Part shown: piece after piece, positions 43,236 to 52,674 of the stretch
Numbering within the stretch: position 1 is the first letter of the stretch
Layout: each line of letters starts with the position of its first letter
Assembly (NCBI GenBank): GCA_003134655.1
Contig: PLBY01000068.1
Coordinates: 1-64,000, forward strand
From: Acidobacteriaceae bacterium
GTDB lineage: Bacteria; Acidobacteriota; Terriglobia; Terriglobales; Acidobacteriaceae
Reading direction: 5' to 3'
Length of the DNA: 64,000 nucleotides
The notes under the pieces: model-generated
Seen by the model: the letters and a program-made list of their open reading frames with translations, nothing else
Databases searched by the model: none
Told to the model about the DNA's origin: nothing
Program-made: the position numbers and the translations under genes

Positions 43236-44621
43236 ATGCCAACGACCGAAACACAAGATCACACTGCGCAAGCCACTGACCTCCGCGAAATCGCGCAGGA
43301 TATAGTCCGCCGCGCCATGGCCGGAGGCGCCACCGCCGCCGAATGCGTCGTCCGCGAAGGCGATGAATTCTCCACGCTGGTACGCCTCGGCCAGGTCGAG
43401 ACCCTGAAAGAGTCGGGCTCGAAGTCGATCGGCGTGCGCGTGTTCTTCGGCCAGCGGGCGGCGAGCACCTACTCGAGCGACTTTTCCCGCGCAGGCCTCG
43501 ACCGCATGGTGAAGTCTGCGCTGGAGTTGGCCAAGATCACATCGGAAGATCCGTTCGGCGGAATTCCGGACGCATCGCAACTCGGCCAGCTCTCCGGCAA
43601 TCTCGACCTCTACCACGAAGATGTCTACTCGCTCCCCGGTCCCGAGCGCATCGACTACGCGCGCCGTGCGGAAAAGGCGGCGCTCGACTTCGATCCCCGC
43701 ATCAAGAACAGCGAGGGCGGATCGTTCGACGCTGCTACCGGACACAAGGTGCTGGCGAATTCGCACGGGTTTGTGGGCGAATACAAGCGGTCCTACTGCT
43801 CGGTGGCGGCCGTGCCGATCGCGCAGACTCCAGAAGGAGCCATGCAGCGCGATTACTGGTATTCCGTAGCGCGCACGCTGACGAAGCTCGATGCTCCGGA
43901 GAAAGTCGGCAAGATTGCGGCGGAACGCACGTTGCGCCGCTTGGGCGCGCGCAAGGCGAAGACCGCGCAGGTGCCGATCATATTCGATCCCATGGTTTCG
44001 ACTTCGATCCTCGAGCACATTTTCGAAGGCGTGAACGGAGACTCGGTTTACCGCGGGGCGTCATTTCTTGCCGGAAAGCTGGGGCAGAAAATTGCCGGCG
44101 ACAACGTCAACATCATCGACGACGGCACGATCGCCGGAGGATTTGGCACGAGTCCGTTCGACGGTGAAGGCGTACCCACTCGGCGCACGATCGTAGTCGA
44201 GAACGGCGTACTGAAGTCTTATCTGCTGAACACCTATACCGCGAAAAAGCTTGGACTGCAAACCACGGGCAACGCTTCGCGCGGCCTGGCCGGAACGCCA
44301 GGCATCGGGCCGGGCAATTATTTTTTGCAGTCCGGCGCGAAGACTCCGAAAGAGCTGATCTCGGGAATCAAAGAAGGCCTCTACGTTACGGAATTCCTCG
44401 GGCAGGGCGTCAACCTCGTGACCGGCGACTATTCGCGTGGCGCGTCAGGGATGTGGATCTCGGGCGGAGAGTTTGCCTATCCGGTGGAAGAGATCACTGT
44501 GGCAGGCAACCTGAAGGAATTGTTCTTCAACATTTCCGAGATCGCGAATGATCTGGAATTCCGCGGCTCCGTCGCGGCCCCGACGATTCGCGTGGACGGA
44601 CTCACCGTCGGCGGAGAGTAG
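43236..44621 (+). CDS. pmbA: TldE/PmbA protease subunit
   Basis: This 461-residue non-catalytic partner of TldD lacks the HExxxH zinc motif. Conserved phrases include LVRLGQVETLKESGSKSIGVRVFFG, IIFDPMVSTSILEHIFEGVNGDSVYRG and VTGDYSRGASGMWISGGEFAYPVEEIT at about 395-425, with the ending RVDGLTVGGE. It forms a ring-like heterodimer with TldD in the cytoplasm. The tldD-tldE order and orientation are as in most genomes, though a palindromic repeat separates them. Confidence 0.95.
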   Translation: MPTTETQDHTAQATDLREIAQDIVRRAMAGGATAAECVVREGDEFSTLVRLGQVETLKESGSKSIGVRVFFGQRAASTYSSDFSRAGLDRMVKSALELAKITSEDPFGGIPDASQLGQLSGNLDLYHEDVYSLPGPERIDYARRAEKAALDFDPRIKNSEGGSFDAATGHKVLANSHGFVGEYKRSYCSVAAVPIAQTPEGAMQRDYWYSVARTLTKLDAPEKVGKIAAERTLRRLGARKAKTAQVPIIFDPMVSTSILEHIFEGVNGDSVYRGASFLAGKLGQKIAGDNVNIIDDGTIAGGFGTSPFDGEGVPTRRTIVVENGVLKSYLLNTYTAKKLGLQTTGNASRGLAGTPGIGPGNYFLQSGAKTPKELISGIKEGLYVTEFLGQGVNLVTGDYSRGASGMWISGGEFAYPVEEITVAGNLKELFFNISEIANDLEFRGSVAAPTIRVDGLTVGGE

Positions 44622-44655
44622 AGGAACTTCGCGCTCGCACTCGGACGACAACGAG

Positions 44656-45843
44656 CTAAGGCGTGACTTCGAACACCGAACCTTCCGAGTAGGCGCCGCC
44701 GACCATCGTCTCGCCGTAGAGATTGCCCGCAGCGTCGAAGATCAAGCCGCTAGGCTCCGAAACGGAGGGGAAACTATACAGCACTGTCTGTGTCCAAGTC
44801 CCGTCCGCAGCAGGCGCCAATTCGAAGACGTTACCGACAACCCATCGGGTCGTGCCGTAGAGATTGCCAGCCGCGTCCAAGGTCAGGCTCACGTAGGGAT
44901 AGGCGCCATTGCTGCCGTCAAACACAAGAATCACCTTTTCCGTCCAGCTCCCGCTTGCAGAGGGTGATAATTCGCAAATCGCGCCTAGGCGGTACGTCCC
45001 GCCGTTATAGGCAGGGATGAAGAGATTGCCGGCCGTATCCATGGTCAGCCCGACCGGGCTGTTTGCCCCGTTCGCCCGCGGATTGAAACTGTACAGCACA
45101 CGTTCCCGCCAGATTCCGCTCGGTTTGAATAGTTCGAACACCGTACCCGCAAGATATTGGCCACCAGAATTCGTCGTTCCATAGAGGTTGCCTGCGGAGT
45201 CTAGAACTACACCGGAACTCGGACAACTTCCATCCTTGCCGCTGTTATTAAAGCTGTGCAGAACCCTCTCGCCCCATCCTCCATTCTTTGGACTCAACTC
45301 GAACACCGTGCCGGAACTAAAGGCGCCGCCGGAGCAGGTGGTGCCGTAAAGATTGCCGGCAGAGTCGAAGGTCAGGCTGGCCGCGGGCTGTACGCCGTCT
45401 TTGCCGTTGGCCGCAAAACTATACAGCACCTTCTCCACCCATGTACGGCCGGAGAGCGTCAACTCGTACACCGAGCCGTAGCCGTAAGCTCCCCCAGACA
45501 GAGTCGTTCCGAAAAGATTCCCCGCCGCATCGAAGATCACCCCACCTCGCGGGCCGTACCCGTCTTGGCCGTTGAACATGAAGCTGTATAGCACTCTCTC
45601 GGCCCATGATCCGCCCGCTAATGGCGCCAACTCGAACACCATGCCGACCTGGTTCGCACCTCCGGCGATTGTGGTGCCGTAGAGATTTCCGGCGGCATCA
45701 AAGATTAGTCCCCCTTGGGGCGAGGAACCATCTGCCCCGCCGAAGCTATGGATCGCCTTTGCCTGCTGGGCGGCGACCCCAGTTATGAGCAGACTCCACG
45801 CTAAAACGACCAGCAACATAATTGAGATTTTGCTGCCGCGCAT
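44656..45843 (-). CDS. Secreted GloVer tandem-repeat beta-propeller protein
   Basis: This is a 395-residue exported protein with a signal peptide (SIMLLVVLAWSLLITGVAAQ). Seven or eight repeats of about 45 residues follow, each with DAAGNLYGTT-(S/A)GG and GTVFEL(S/A)P, then W.E.VLYSF. This is the choice-of-anchor tandem-repeat GloVer family (TIGR03803), very abundant in Acidobacteriota secretomes. It probably forms a propeller with a binding role; no enzyme motif is seen. It stands alone; 466 bases upstream contain AT-rich repeats. Confidence 0.9.
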   Translation of the reverse strand: MRGSKISIMLLVVLAWSLLITGVAAQQAKAIHSFGGADGSSPQGGLIFDAAGNLYGTTIAGGANQVGMVFELAPLAGGSWAERVLYSFMFNGQDGYGPRGGVIFDAAGNLFGTTLSGGAYGYGSVYELTLSGRTWVEKVLYSFAANGKDGVQPAASLTFDSAGNLYGTTCSGGAFSSGTVFELSPKNGGWGERVLHSFNNSGKDGSCPSSGVVLDSAGNLYGTTNSGGQYLAGTVFELFKPSGIWRERVLYSFNPRANGANSPVGLTMDTAGNLFIPAYNGGTYRLGAICELSPSASGSWTEKVILVFDGSNGAYPYVSLTLDAAGNLYGTTRWVVGNVFELAPAADGTWTQTVLYSFPSVSEPSGLIFDAAGNLYGETMVGGAYSEGSVFEVTP

Positions 45844-46124
45844 CGGTCATCCCTCGTCAACGGAATGGGGCCGTGAACAAACGGCCAGACTTGTTGAGTC
45901 GAGAGACCATTCCACAGGTGGTGACCACTGTCAAGATGAAGGATTCTGCAACAACCCAACAGAGACCGGCATTGGCTATGACCTCGCTGTGTCGTTTTCC
46001 ACAGAACAAATCCTGATTCTTGTGACGAACAACCTTGACTGAGGATTTCAGAAAGCGAAGACTTGTCCCTATGTGCGTGATTTCCGTGACAACGTTCCAA
46101 AGGCCAGCATCAAGGGAAATGCCG

Positions 46125-46235
46125 CCTAAGTCGTTATTCCGGAATATTTTGCGCGTAAGATATTTGGAATCAAGATTTTGCGGATCGCGTCGTCGATCCG
46201 AACATCGTAAGTCTCATCGATTGAAGATTTTAGCG
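46125..46235 (-). repeat. AT-rich 28-29 bp repeat cluster, inverted copy
   Basis: On the minus strand three units start CTAAAATCTT, GCAAAATCTTG and GCAAAATATT and end in GACTTA or TCTTA. The first two are irregularly spaced and the last two have a 29-base period. The last unit matches the one at 8396-8422 at nearly every base, including the outer CTTAC and CTTAGG. The rest of the gap (45844-46309) shows no gene. Confidence 0.75.
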
Positions 46236-46309
46236 AGACACGCAGAAAAAATTGCGGACCCCACATCCGAGCAAGTACTCAACGAGTTCGGCCAGTCCCA
46301 GGTCGCCCA

Positions 46310-46675
46310 ATGAAATTCGCCAAGATCGTTTTCTGGATTGCCTTCATCTGGGGCGTGCTCATCCTGACGCCCCTTTACTTCATGTTTGATTTGATCGGGC
46401 GGCAGGATCCTCCGGCCATCACGCATCCCGGTTTCTATTACGGATTCGTCAGTGCGGGGCTGGCGTGGCAGTTTGCGTTTCTGGTGATCGCACGTGATCC
46501 GGTGCGCTTTCGCATGATGATGATTCCTTCCGTCATCGAGAAGTTCGGGTATGGGGCCACGCTGCTTGTCCTCTATCTGCAGCAGCGAATTCATCCCTCG
46601 GACCTGGTGTTCGCAGGCGTCGATACTTTGCTCGGCGTGTTGTTTCTGCTTGCCTTCTTTCGGACTTCGGCTTAG
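46310..46675 (+). CDS. Small membrane protein of unknown function
   Basis: This is a 121-residue protein with four hydrophobic segments: IVFWIAFIWGVLILTPLYF, FYYGFVSAGLAWQFAFLVI, a weaker FGYGATLLVLYLQ and FAGVDTLLGVLFLLAFF. The order and the RMMMIPS loop recall small integral proteins annotated only as hypothetical. It lies 36 bases before the Tat amidohydrolase gene and could be co-transcribed. No Shine-Dalgarno is obvious. Confidence 0.7.
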   Translation: MKFAKIVFWIAFIWGVLILTPLYFMFDLIGRQDPPAITHPGFYYGFVSAGLAWQFAFLVIARDPVRFRMMMIPSVIEKFGYGATLLVLYLQQRIHPSDLVFAGVDTLLGVLFLLAFFRTSA

Positions 46676-46711
46676 ACATTTCTGTCCGGTAGATTTGGGA
46701 CGGGAGACTCC

Positions 46712-47866
46712 ATGAATCGAAGATCGTTTTTGCAGTGGGCTAACCTGGCGGGACTGGTGGCGGGACTTCCCTCAGCGCGTGCCTTCGCCGTCACTCCGCA
46801 CGAGGCGGAAGTTGGTCAAAGTGCGGATGCTTCGACCGCGAAGAAGGCCGCGTCGCCTGAGACGCTTTTGCTGAAGGATTACCGGCCGCAGTCGATCTAC
46901 AAGATTCCTATCACCGAAGTTGCGAAAGCGAAGTTCCCTGTCATCGACATGCACTCGCATCCTTACGCCAAGACTGCGGCCGAGATCGACGAGTGGGTGC
47001 GGAACATGGACGAAGTTGGAATTGAGAAGACCATGATCCTGACGATGTCGACCGGCACAGCCTTTGACGACATTCAGCGGAAGTACTCGAAGCATCCCGA
47101 GCGCTTTGAGATGTGGTGCGGCTTCGACTTGGCGGGATTCGACATGCCGGGGTTCGGGCCTGCGGCCGTCAAGGAACTGGAGCGCTGTAAGCAGGCGGGG
47201 GCGCGAGGTGTGGGAGAGATCCACGACAAGGGCAAGGGGCTGGTATCAGGCAAGGCGAAGGCGCCGGGGATGCATCCGGATGATCCGCGCATGAATGCGG
47301 TGTGGGACAAATGTGGCGAGCTGGGAATGCCTATCAGTCTGCACGTGGCCGATCCGATCTGGATGTACCAGAAGATGGATCGCCACAACGACGGACTGAT
47401 GAACGCATACGAGTGGCGGCTGGATAATCAGCCGAATATTGTCGGGCTATCGGGGATGGTCGACATACTGGAGCGCACCGTGGCGAGGCACCCCAACACC
47501 ACGTTCATCGCATGCCACTTTGCCAATCTCGATTATGATCTGGCGCGGCTGGGAGAAGTGCTGGAGCGGAATCCGAATCTGTATGCGGACATTTCCGCGC
47601 GGTATGCCGAGACGGCGCCGATTCCGCGTTTCGCCTCGGCATTCTACGAGAAGCACGCCAACCGGCTGGTGTACGGTACCGACATGGGCTTCGACAAATC
47701 CATGTACCGGGTTACGTTCCGAATCCTCGAGTCGTTGGACGAACATTTTTACGAGATCGATCAGTTTTCCTATCACTGGAGCTTGAATGGGTTCGGGCTG
47801 AGTGATGCGATTCTGAAGCAGGTGTATCACGACAACGCGGCGAAGCTGTTGGCCGCCCGGGCCTAA
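46712..47866 (+). CDS. Tat-exported amidohydrolase family protein
   Basis: This is a 384-residue metal-dependent hydrolase of the amidohydrolase-2 (TIM-barrel) group. A twin-arginine-type signal (NRRSFLQWANLAGLVAGL) is cut near ARAFA. The first metal motif is FPVIDMHSHPYAKT at about 79-92. Further metal and base positions are LHVADP at about 209, FIACHFANLDYD at about 265 and LVYGTDMGFDKS at about 325. The substrate cannot be predicted; decarboxylase-like and lactonase-like members share this pattern. Confidence 0.88.
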   Translation: MNRRSFLQWANLAGLVAGLPSARAFAVTPHEAEVGQSADASTAKKAASPETLLLKDYRPQSIYKIPITEVAKAKFPVIDMHSHPYAKTAAEIDEWVRNMDEVGIEKTMILTMSTGTAFDDIQRKYSKHPERFEMWCGFDLAGFDMPGFGPAAVKELERCKQAGARGVGEIHDKGKGLVSGKAKAPGMHPDDPRMNAVWDKCGELGMPISLHVADPIWMYQKMDRHNDGLMNAYEWRLDNQPNIVGLSGMVDILERTVARHPNTTFIACHFANLDYDLARLGEVLERNPNLYADISARYAETAPIPRFASAFYEKHANRLVYGTDMGFDKSMYRVTFRILESLDEHFYEIDQFSYHWSLNGFGLSDAILKQVYHDNAAKLLAARA

Positions 47867-47896
47867 GGATTTCGAATGAAACTCATCTCAACTCGC

Positions 47897-48012
47897 TGTC
47901 ATCCTGAGGCCTGCGGTGTTTGCAGGCCGAAGGACCTATGCAATTTGCTGGAAGTGAGGCGCTGCCGGCAAGTTGCATAGATCCTTCGCGCAAAAGACGC
48001 ACTCAGGATGAC
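47897..48012. repeat. Long inverted repeat of the GTCATCCTGAG family
   Basis: GTCATCCTGAG ... CGAAGGACCTATGCAA at the left pairs with TTGCATAGATCCTTCG ... CTCAGGATGACC at the right, over about 115 bases. A small inner hairpin (GCCTGCGGTGTTTGCAGGC) lies in the left arm. It is the longest copy of this dispersed family in the window. Confidence 0.75.
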
Positions 48013-48080
48013 CAAGGATTGACGACAAGGATTGAGCGGATAAATCGACAAGCGAAAAGCAACGGCCTACAATTCTCTTC

Positions 48081-48584
48081 ATGAGCAGCTTGGGACAGCC
48101 AACTCCGGTCGCTGAGGAACGAGACTCCAGCCGTCTGATTATCGGGATTGCCGTGGCGGTTGTGATTGGCGGAGCTCTTGCAGCGGCGCTTCTGCTGCAA
48201 CAGCCCCCAAAGGTTGCAAAGCCGCCCTCACCCTATATCGCCAGCCTGAAGCTGGCTGACTTCAAGATGAGCGCGGCGGAGAATTTCGTTGGGCACACGG
48301 TCAGCTACACCGACGGCACGATTACCAATGCGGGTGACAAGACAGTAACGCATGTCGTGGTGGAAGTGGTCTTCCAGGATTCGATGGGACAGCTTGCGCA
48401 GAAGGAAGAAGTGCCGCTGCAGGTGGTCCGGACCAATGGAGCTTATCTTGAACCGGTGGACGTTAGTGTTTCTCCGCTCGCCCCCGGACAAACGCAGCCC
48501 TTCCGGCTGACCTTCGACAGCATCTCCGCGCAGTGGAACCGAAATTATCCCGAGATTCGCGTGACGGATGTGACGGTGAAGTAA
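48081..48584 (+). CDS. Membrane-anchored FxLYD/DUF2393-like protein
   Basis: This is a 167-residue protein. A short cytoplasmic N-terminus and one transmembrane helix at about 20-40 (LIIGIAVAVVIGGALAAALLL) are followed by an immunoglobulin-like domain outside: SYTDGTITNAGDKTVTHVVVEVVFQDS, then SPLAPGQTQPFRLTFDS. This is the pattern of FxLYD or DUF2393 domains. Function unknown. It lies between a palindromic repeat and selD. Confidence 0.72.
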   Translation: MSSLGQPTPVAEERDSSRLIIGIAVAVVIGGALAAALLLQQPPKVAKPPSPYIASLKLADFKMSAAENFVGHTVSYTDGTITNAGDKTVTHVVVEVVFQDSMGQLAQKEEVPLQVVRTNGAYLEPVDVSVSPLAPGQTQPFRLTFDSISAQWNRNYPEIRVTDVTVK

Positions 48585-48737
48585 CGATCTGCTTTTCACC
48601 ACGGAGGCACTGAGACACGGAGGAAACATTGGCTCTCATCCGTTCTGCTTTTTGATTTCTCTGTGACTCCGTGTCTCCGTGGTAAAGAGTCTTCCCCTTC
48701 GAACTAAGTACAACCCACAACTCGATACAATAGATTC

Positions 48738-49784
48738 ATGTCTGAGAGCAAGCCGTTTCGGCTGACGGAGTCGGTGAAAGCTGCGGGTTGAGCGTCCAAG
48801 CTGAGTCCGGCGGCGCTGGACACGGTGCTTGGGAAATTAGCCCGGCAACACGACCCGAATGTTCTGGTCGGCTTCGATCATGCCGACGACGCCGGGGTGT
48901 ATCTGATCGCGCCCGATCAGGCGCTGGTGCAGACGGTGGACTTCTTCACGCCGGTTGTCGATGACCCCTACACGTTCGGTCAGATCGCGGCCACCAACGC
49001 GCTGAGTGATGTATACGCGATGGGCGGGAAGCCGCTGACTTCCCTCGCGCTCGTGTGTTTTCCAGACAAGGCTGACCTCGCAATCCTGGAGCGAATTCTC
49101 GCCGGCGGCTTGTCCAAGATGATCGAGGCGGGATGCACCGTGATTGGCGGGCACAGCATTCGCGACGAAGAAACCAAGTTTGGATATTCCGTAACGGGCA
49201 CGGTGCATCCGAAGAAGGTGTTGGCGAATGTCGGCGCCAAGCCGGGCGACTCGTTGCTGTTCACCAAGGGGATCGGGACGGGTGTGATTTCGACGGCGAT
49301 CAAGAAAGGAAAAGCCGATGCGGCGTGGATTGATGCTGCAGTGCGGGCGATGACCACGCTGAACAAGCGGGCGGCCGAGGTGATCGCCGCGGGAGACCTT
49401 CGCGTGAACGCGATGACCGACGTGACCGGGTTCGGTTTGATCGGACATGCGCGCGAGATGGTGCTGGCGTCGGATGTGTCGATTCGCATTTCGGCCGGAG
49501 CGGTACCGCTGATTGACGGCGCGCTCGAGTGCGTCCGCGCTGGGCATATTCCAGGAGGACTCAAGAACAACCGTGACTTTGCCGAGTGCCTGGTCGAGTA
49601 CGACGCCGGAGTGCCGGAGGATGTTCGGGCGTTGCTGTTTGATCCGCAGACAGCGGGCGGGTTGCTGATTTCCACGCCGGATGGGCAGCAGTTGACGAAG
49701 GCTCTCAACGATGCGGGAGTTGCTGCGGTGGAGATCGGGCAGGTGTTGCCGAATGGCAAGCCGCGCATTCGGGTTTCACGGTAA
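48738..49784 (+). CDS. selD: Selenide, water dikinase SelD, a selenoprotein with in-frame UGA
   Basis: SelD makes selenophosphate from selenide and ATP for selenocysteine synthesis. The frame starts at ATG 48738 ([17 protein letters not shown]), meets TGA at codon 18 (48789-48791) and continues [18 protein letters not shown] to a stop at 49784, giving 348 residues. The TGA is exactly at the active-site position occupied by Cys or Sec in SelD, just before the conserved Lys. It is followed by a SECIS-like hairpin. Later motifs are [39 protein letters not shown] and [15 protein letters not shown]. Software that stops at TGA would start the gene late, near 48825, and lose the catalytic N-terminus. 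Confidence 0.92.
48789..48832 (+). promoter_or_regulatory. Sec codon (UGA) and bacterial SECIS-like hairpin in selD
   Basis: The TGA at 48789-48791 is followed 4 bases later by a nested stem. CCAAGC (48796-48801) pairs with GCTTGG (48827-48832), and inside it GTCC (48805-48808) pairs with GGAC (48818-48821), capped by a GC-rich loop. Bacterial SECIS elements lie directly 3' of the UGA within the coding region, as here. Confidence 0.65.
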
Positions 49785-49900
49785 TCTCGTCGCATCCTCG
49801 TGACGACTCCTGTCATCTTTATAGGAAGACAAATCGACTCCGCGGGCGGGACGCCCACGAGACAGCCGGCAGGATGCCGGCGCTACTGGAGAATGCCATT

Positions 49901-50890
49901 ATGCAGATTCGTGAGCTTGGACGCAGTGGGCTGAAAGTCTCCGCACTCGGGTTGGGGTGCATGGGGATGTCGGAGTTTTACAGCGGCTTTGATGACACCG
50001 AATCGATCGCGACGATTCATCGCGCGCTCGAACTCGGAATCAACTTTCTCGATACGGCTGATGTTTACGGCCCCTACAAGAATGAAGAGCTGGTGGGCCG
50101 TGCGATCAAAGGCAAGCGCGACCAGATCGTGCTCGCGACCAAGTTTGGCATTGTGCGCGACCCGAGCAACCCGAATGTGCGCGGGGTCAGCGGCAAGGCC
50201 GACTATGTTCGTAAGTCGTGCGACGCCAGTTTGCGGCGGCTGGGCGTGGAGACCATCGATCTTTATTACCAGCACCGCGTCGATCCCAACACTCCGATTG
50301 AAGAGACCGTCGGCGCGATGGCGGAGTTGGTGAAGGCGGGCAAGGTGCGCTATCTGGGGCTGTCGGAGGCTTCGGTGCCGACACTGCGGCGCGCCGCGAA
50401 GGTGCATCCGATTACCGCGCTGCAGACGGAATATTCCTTGTGGGCGCGCGATCCGGAGGGCGGGATTCTGGCTGCTTGCCGCGAACTGGGGATCGGGTTT
50501 GTGGCGTACAGTCCGCTGGGCCGCGGGTTTTTGACGGGGCAGTTCCGTAAGTTTGAAGATCTGCCGGCGGATGATTACCGGCGCAATAGCCCGCGGTTTC
50601 AGGGCGAGAATTTCCAGAAGAATCTGGATCTCGTGCGGCGGGTGGAAGCGATTGCCCGCGAGAAGGGATGCACGGCTTCGCAGTTGGCGCTGGCGTGGGT
50701 GCTGGCGCAAGGCTCCGATATAGTTCCGATTCCGGGGACAAAGCGGCGGAAGTATCTGGAGGAGAACGTCGGCGCGGAGTCGCTGAAGCTGACGAAGGAA
50801 GATTTGCGGAAGATTGATGAAGTATTTCCTGCGGAGGCCGCAGCGGGAGGAAGGTATCCCGAGCACATGATGGCGCTGGTGAACGGGTGA
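49901..50890 (+). CDS. Aldo/keto reductase
   Basis: This 329-residue NADPH-dependent aldo/keto reductase has the (beta/alpha)8 fold of the AKR13/YajO-like group. Seen are [11 protein letters not shown] at the N-terminus, [19 protein letters not shown] with catalytic Asp and Tyr, LATKFGI with the Lys, [18 protein letters not shown] with the His, and the cofactor loop [16 protein letters not shown]. The ATG opening [10 protein letters not shown] is preferred, with GGAGA about 9 bases before it. The gap from selD (49785-49900) holds short GC-rich hairpins (GCCGGCAGGATGCCGGC). The substrate is unknown. Confidence 0.93.
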   Translation: MQIRELGRSGLKVSALGLGCMGMSEFYSGFDDTESIATIHRALELGINFLDTADVYGPYKNEELVGRAIKGKRDQIVLATKFGIVRDPSNPNVRGVSGKADYVRKSCDASLRRLGVETIDLYYQHRVDPNTPIEETVGAMAELVKAGKVRYLGLSEASVPTLRRAAKVHPITALQTEYSLWARDPEGGILAACRELGIGFVAYSPLGRGFLTGQFRKFEDLPADDYRRNSPRFQGENFQKNLDLVRRVEAIAREKGCTASQLALAWVLAQGSDIVPIPGTKRRKYLEENVGAESLKLTKEDLRKIDEVFPAEAAAGGRYPEHMMALVNG

Positions 50891-51094
50891 GTACGAAGCC
50901 GCCTTCGAGAAATCCACTCACCAACACACAAAATCCGTCGGACGCGTCAATCCTCCGAAATCTTGTCAATAGGCAGAAATTACACGATCGCACTTAAATC
51001 CATGAAAGCATTCACAAAATAGAGTTCGAAACCATGTCCACTTTGCCCCCTCCAATTTGATATTCTAGATATATAGAGACAATTTAATGTCAAG

Positions 51095-51124
51095 AAGGCG
51101 CGGCCAACAGGGCGCGCCTTTTTT
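51095..51124 (+). terminator. Intrinsic terminator at left edge of the 51-54 kb island
   Basis: AAGGCGCG (51095-51102) pairs with CGCGCCTT (51113-51120) and is followed by a six-T run (51119-51124). It lies about 200 bases after the aldo/keto reductase stop, in a notably AT-rich stretch (51050-51090), and just before the endonuclease gene. Confidence 0.75.
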
Positions 51125-51256
51125 ATTGGCCAAACTTGGGGCCGAGCCAAGAACACGTAGCGTCGGACGCAGCTTGCCCTGAGCAACGCCGAAGGGTCCG
51201 CGCGCGAGTGAGCCCGAGAAAACCATTGGGAACGAGCACAGGGGAGTGACCCGGGG

Positions 51257-51829
51257 ATGAGTACACGGAAAAGCAGCGAGCACAGCAAGAACGACTGGGA
51301 GCTATTCAGCAACTTCAAACAACGCGGCGAATGGGTCGAGCTGCTGTTCATGGCGAAAGCCGCGCTGCGCCATTTCGCCATCAGCAAACCTTGGGGAGAC
51401 ACCCAAGCCTACGACGTCGGCATCGAGTACGGCCCGAACTTTCTCCGGGTGCAGGTCAAATCGACAACGTACCGCATGGGCGCGGGATATCTCTGCCAGT
51501 TCAAGCCCAACCACAGAAAAAAACTCGACTACACTCTCAAAGAAATCGACCTGTTCGCCGCCTACGTCATTCCCGAAGATGCGTGGTACCTGATCCCCGC
51601 AGCCTTGCTGCTGGGCAACCGCAGACGCACCATGGCCATGCTATGCCCTATGTTTCCACCGGCAAAGAAGGCCAGCTACCGCTACGAATGCTACCGGGAA
51701 AACTGGAACCTGCTTACCAGGAGCCGAGCCGAACTGGCGCAGTGCAAGGCGCCTCCTCCTCCGCCATCTCATCATCGTAAGGCCGGATCGCGAAGCGTTA
51801 CAAAAGCGTCTCCTCTGCGGCCGGACTAG
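51257..51829 (+). CDS. Group I intron-type PD-(D/E)XK endonuclease-like protein
   Basis: This 190-residue protein resembles the PD-(D/E)XK homing-endonuclease family first described with group I introns (I-Ssp6803I type). The nuclease core is KQRGEWVELLFMAKAALRH with a Glu, ISKPWGDTQAYDVGIEYG with the catalytic Asp, and FLRVQVKSTTYRMGAG with the Q-x-K motif, all within residues 22-80. The C-terminal 50 residues are Pro/Ser/basic. Stand-alone copies without an intron are common in Acidobacteriota. I see no intron here. It marks the left side of an accessory region whose next genes are also nuclease-like. Confidence 0.85.
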   Translation: MSTRKSSEHSKNDWELFSNFKQRGEWVELLFMAKAALRHFAISKPWGDTQAYDVGIEYGPNFLRVQVKSTTYRMGAGYLCQFKPNHRKKLDYTLKEIDLFAAYVIPEDAWYLIPAALLLGNRRRTMAMLCPMFPPAKKASYRYECYRENWNLLTRSRAELAQCKAPPPPPSHHRKAGSRSVTKASPLRPD

Positions 51830-52074
51830 ATGCCAGTGAATTTGAAAACCTGCGCTGCACCGTGGAAGAGCGGCTCATTAAGAGCCGCGACAACGAGTCC
51901 AATGATGGATTTCGGCTTCAGCCGCCGAAGGTCCCACCGCTCCCGAAGAATCGGGGAATGTCCCGTCTGTCCCTCGCAGGCCTCCCGGGAGCGAGTCCAA
52001 GAACGAACGAGGTTGGGCACCCGTCGCTCGGTTCGGTTAGGATGGTCTGGACACGCTCCACGCAGCGTCCCAGA

Positions 52075-52674
52075 ATGTTGCCCGACTTTATCAAGGTCAA
52101 ACGGAATATCAATCGAAACCTAGCGAAATGGGTACAAGAGCAGATTCCGCTTCTCACACCACTTCTAGCTGGCATAGCGACGTTTCGACAGCACGAGGGG
52201 AAACAGGCAAGGGTCACTCGGACAGATGACTCGGAACGGGAGATTGAATACCATCAATCCAGTTTCGAGTTTGTCATGACCCGCGAGGAAATGCGGTTCT
52301 CTACTCTTCCGGCAATTAAGGAAAAGATGCTGGAGTTGGCGAAACGGGTTGGGTCAGCCCAGGAAAGGCAATTGCTCGAAATGGCAAAGAGAGAAGCAGA
52401 CTCATCCGGAAACGTAGTTCACACCGGACCCGATTTTACGCCCGACGACCTGCTAGAACTGATAAGTCGCGTACCAGAGGATTTCGACTCTCGCACACTC
52501 GAGCGACAAGGCGGCCCCGTATTTGTGCTCCACCCGGATACTGCCGCTAAAGTAGTGCCTCAAGCCAAAGAGTGGGAGAAAAATCCGGAATTCAAAGCTA
52601 AGCTGGCTGAAATCATGCAAAGAAAACGCGAGGAGTGGCGTGATCGAGAGGCTAATCGAAAACTGGTTAGTTAA
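52075..52674 (+). CDS. Hypothetical helical protein, first gene of an overlapping pair
   Basis: This is a 199-residue soluble protein that is strongly charged and helical: LPDFIKVKRNINRNLAKWVQE, a GIATFRQHEGKQARVTRTDD segment, then a helix IKEKMLELAKRVGSAQERQLL. A FVLHPDTAAKVVPQAKEWEK module ends in a basic tail. The ATG opening MLPDFIKVK is preferred; the frame is open further upstream (to 51862) but that part is low-complexity translation of repeat-like DNA. Its last 35 bases overlap the next gene. No family recognised. Confidence 0.6.
   Translation: MLPDFIKVKRNINRNLAKWVQEQIPLLTPLLAGIATFRQHEGKQARVTRTDDSEREIEYHQSSFEFVMTREEMRFSTLPAIKEKMLELAKRVGSAQERQLLEMAKREADSSGNVVHTGPDFTPDDLLELISRVPEDFDSRTLERQGGPVFVLHPDTAAKVVPQAKEWEKNPEFKAKLAEIMQRKREEWRDREANRKLVS

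Noticed and set aside
42744-44018. A 424-codon antisense frame across tldD-tldE
   Set aside because: Both sense genes are complete and well conserved; the antisense product has no recognisable domain.
48825-48827. Start of selD after the TGA codon
   Set aside because: Conserved SelD sequence including the catalytic position continues upstream through the TGA to an ATG at 48738.
51862-52074. N-terminal extension of the hypothetical protein at 52075
   Set aside because: The extension has Pro/Ser/Arg-rich, repeat-like translation and no start signal; the globular part begins at MLPDFIKVK.
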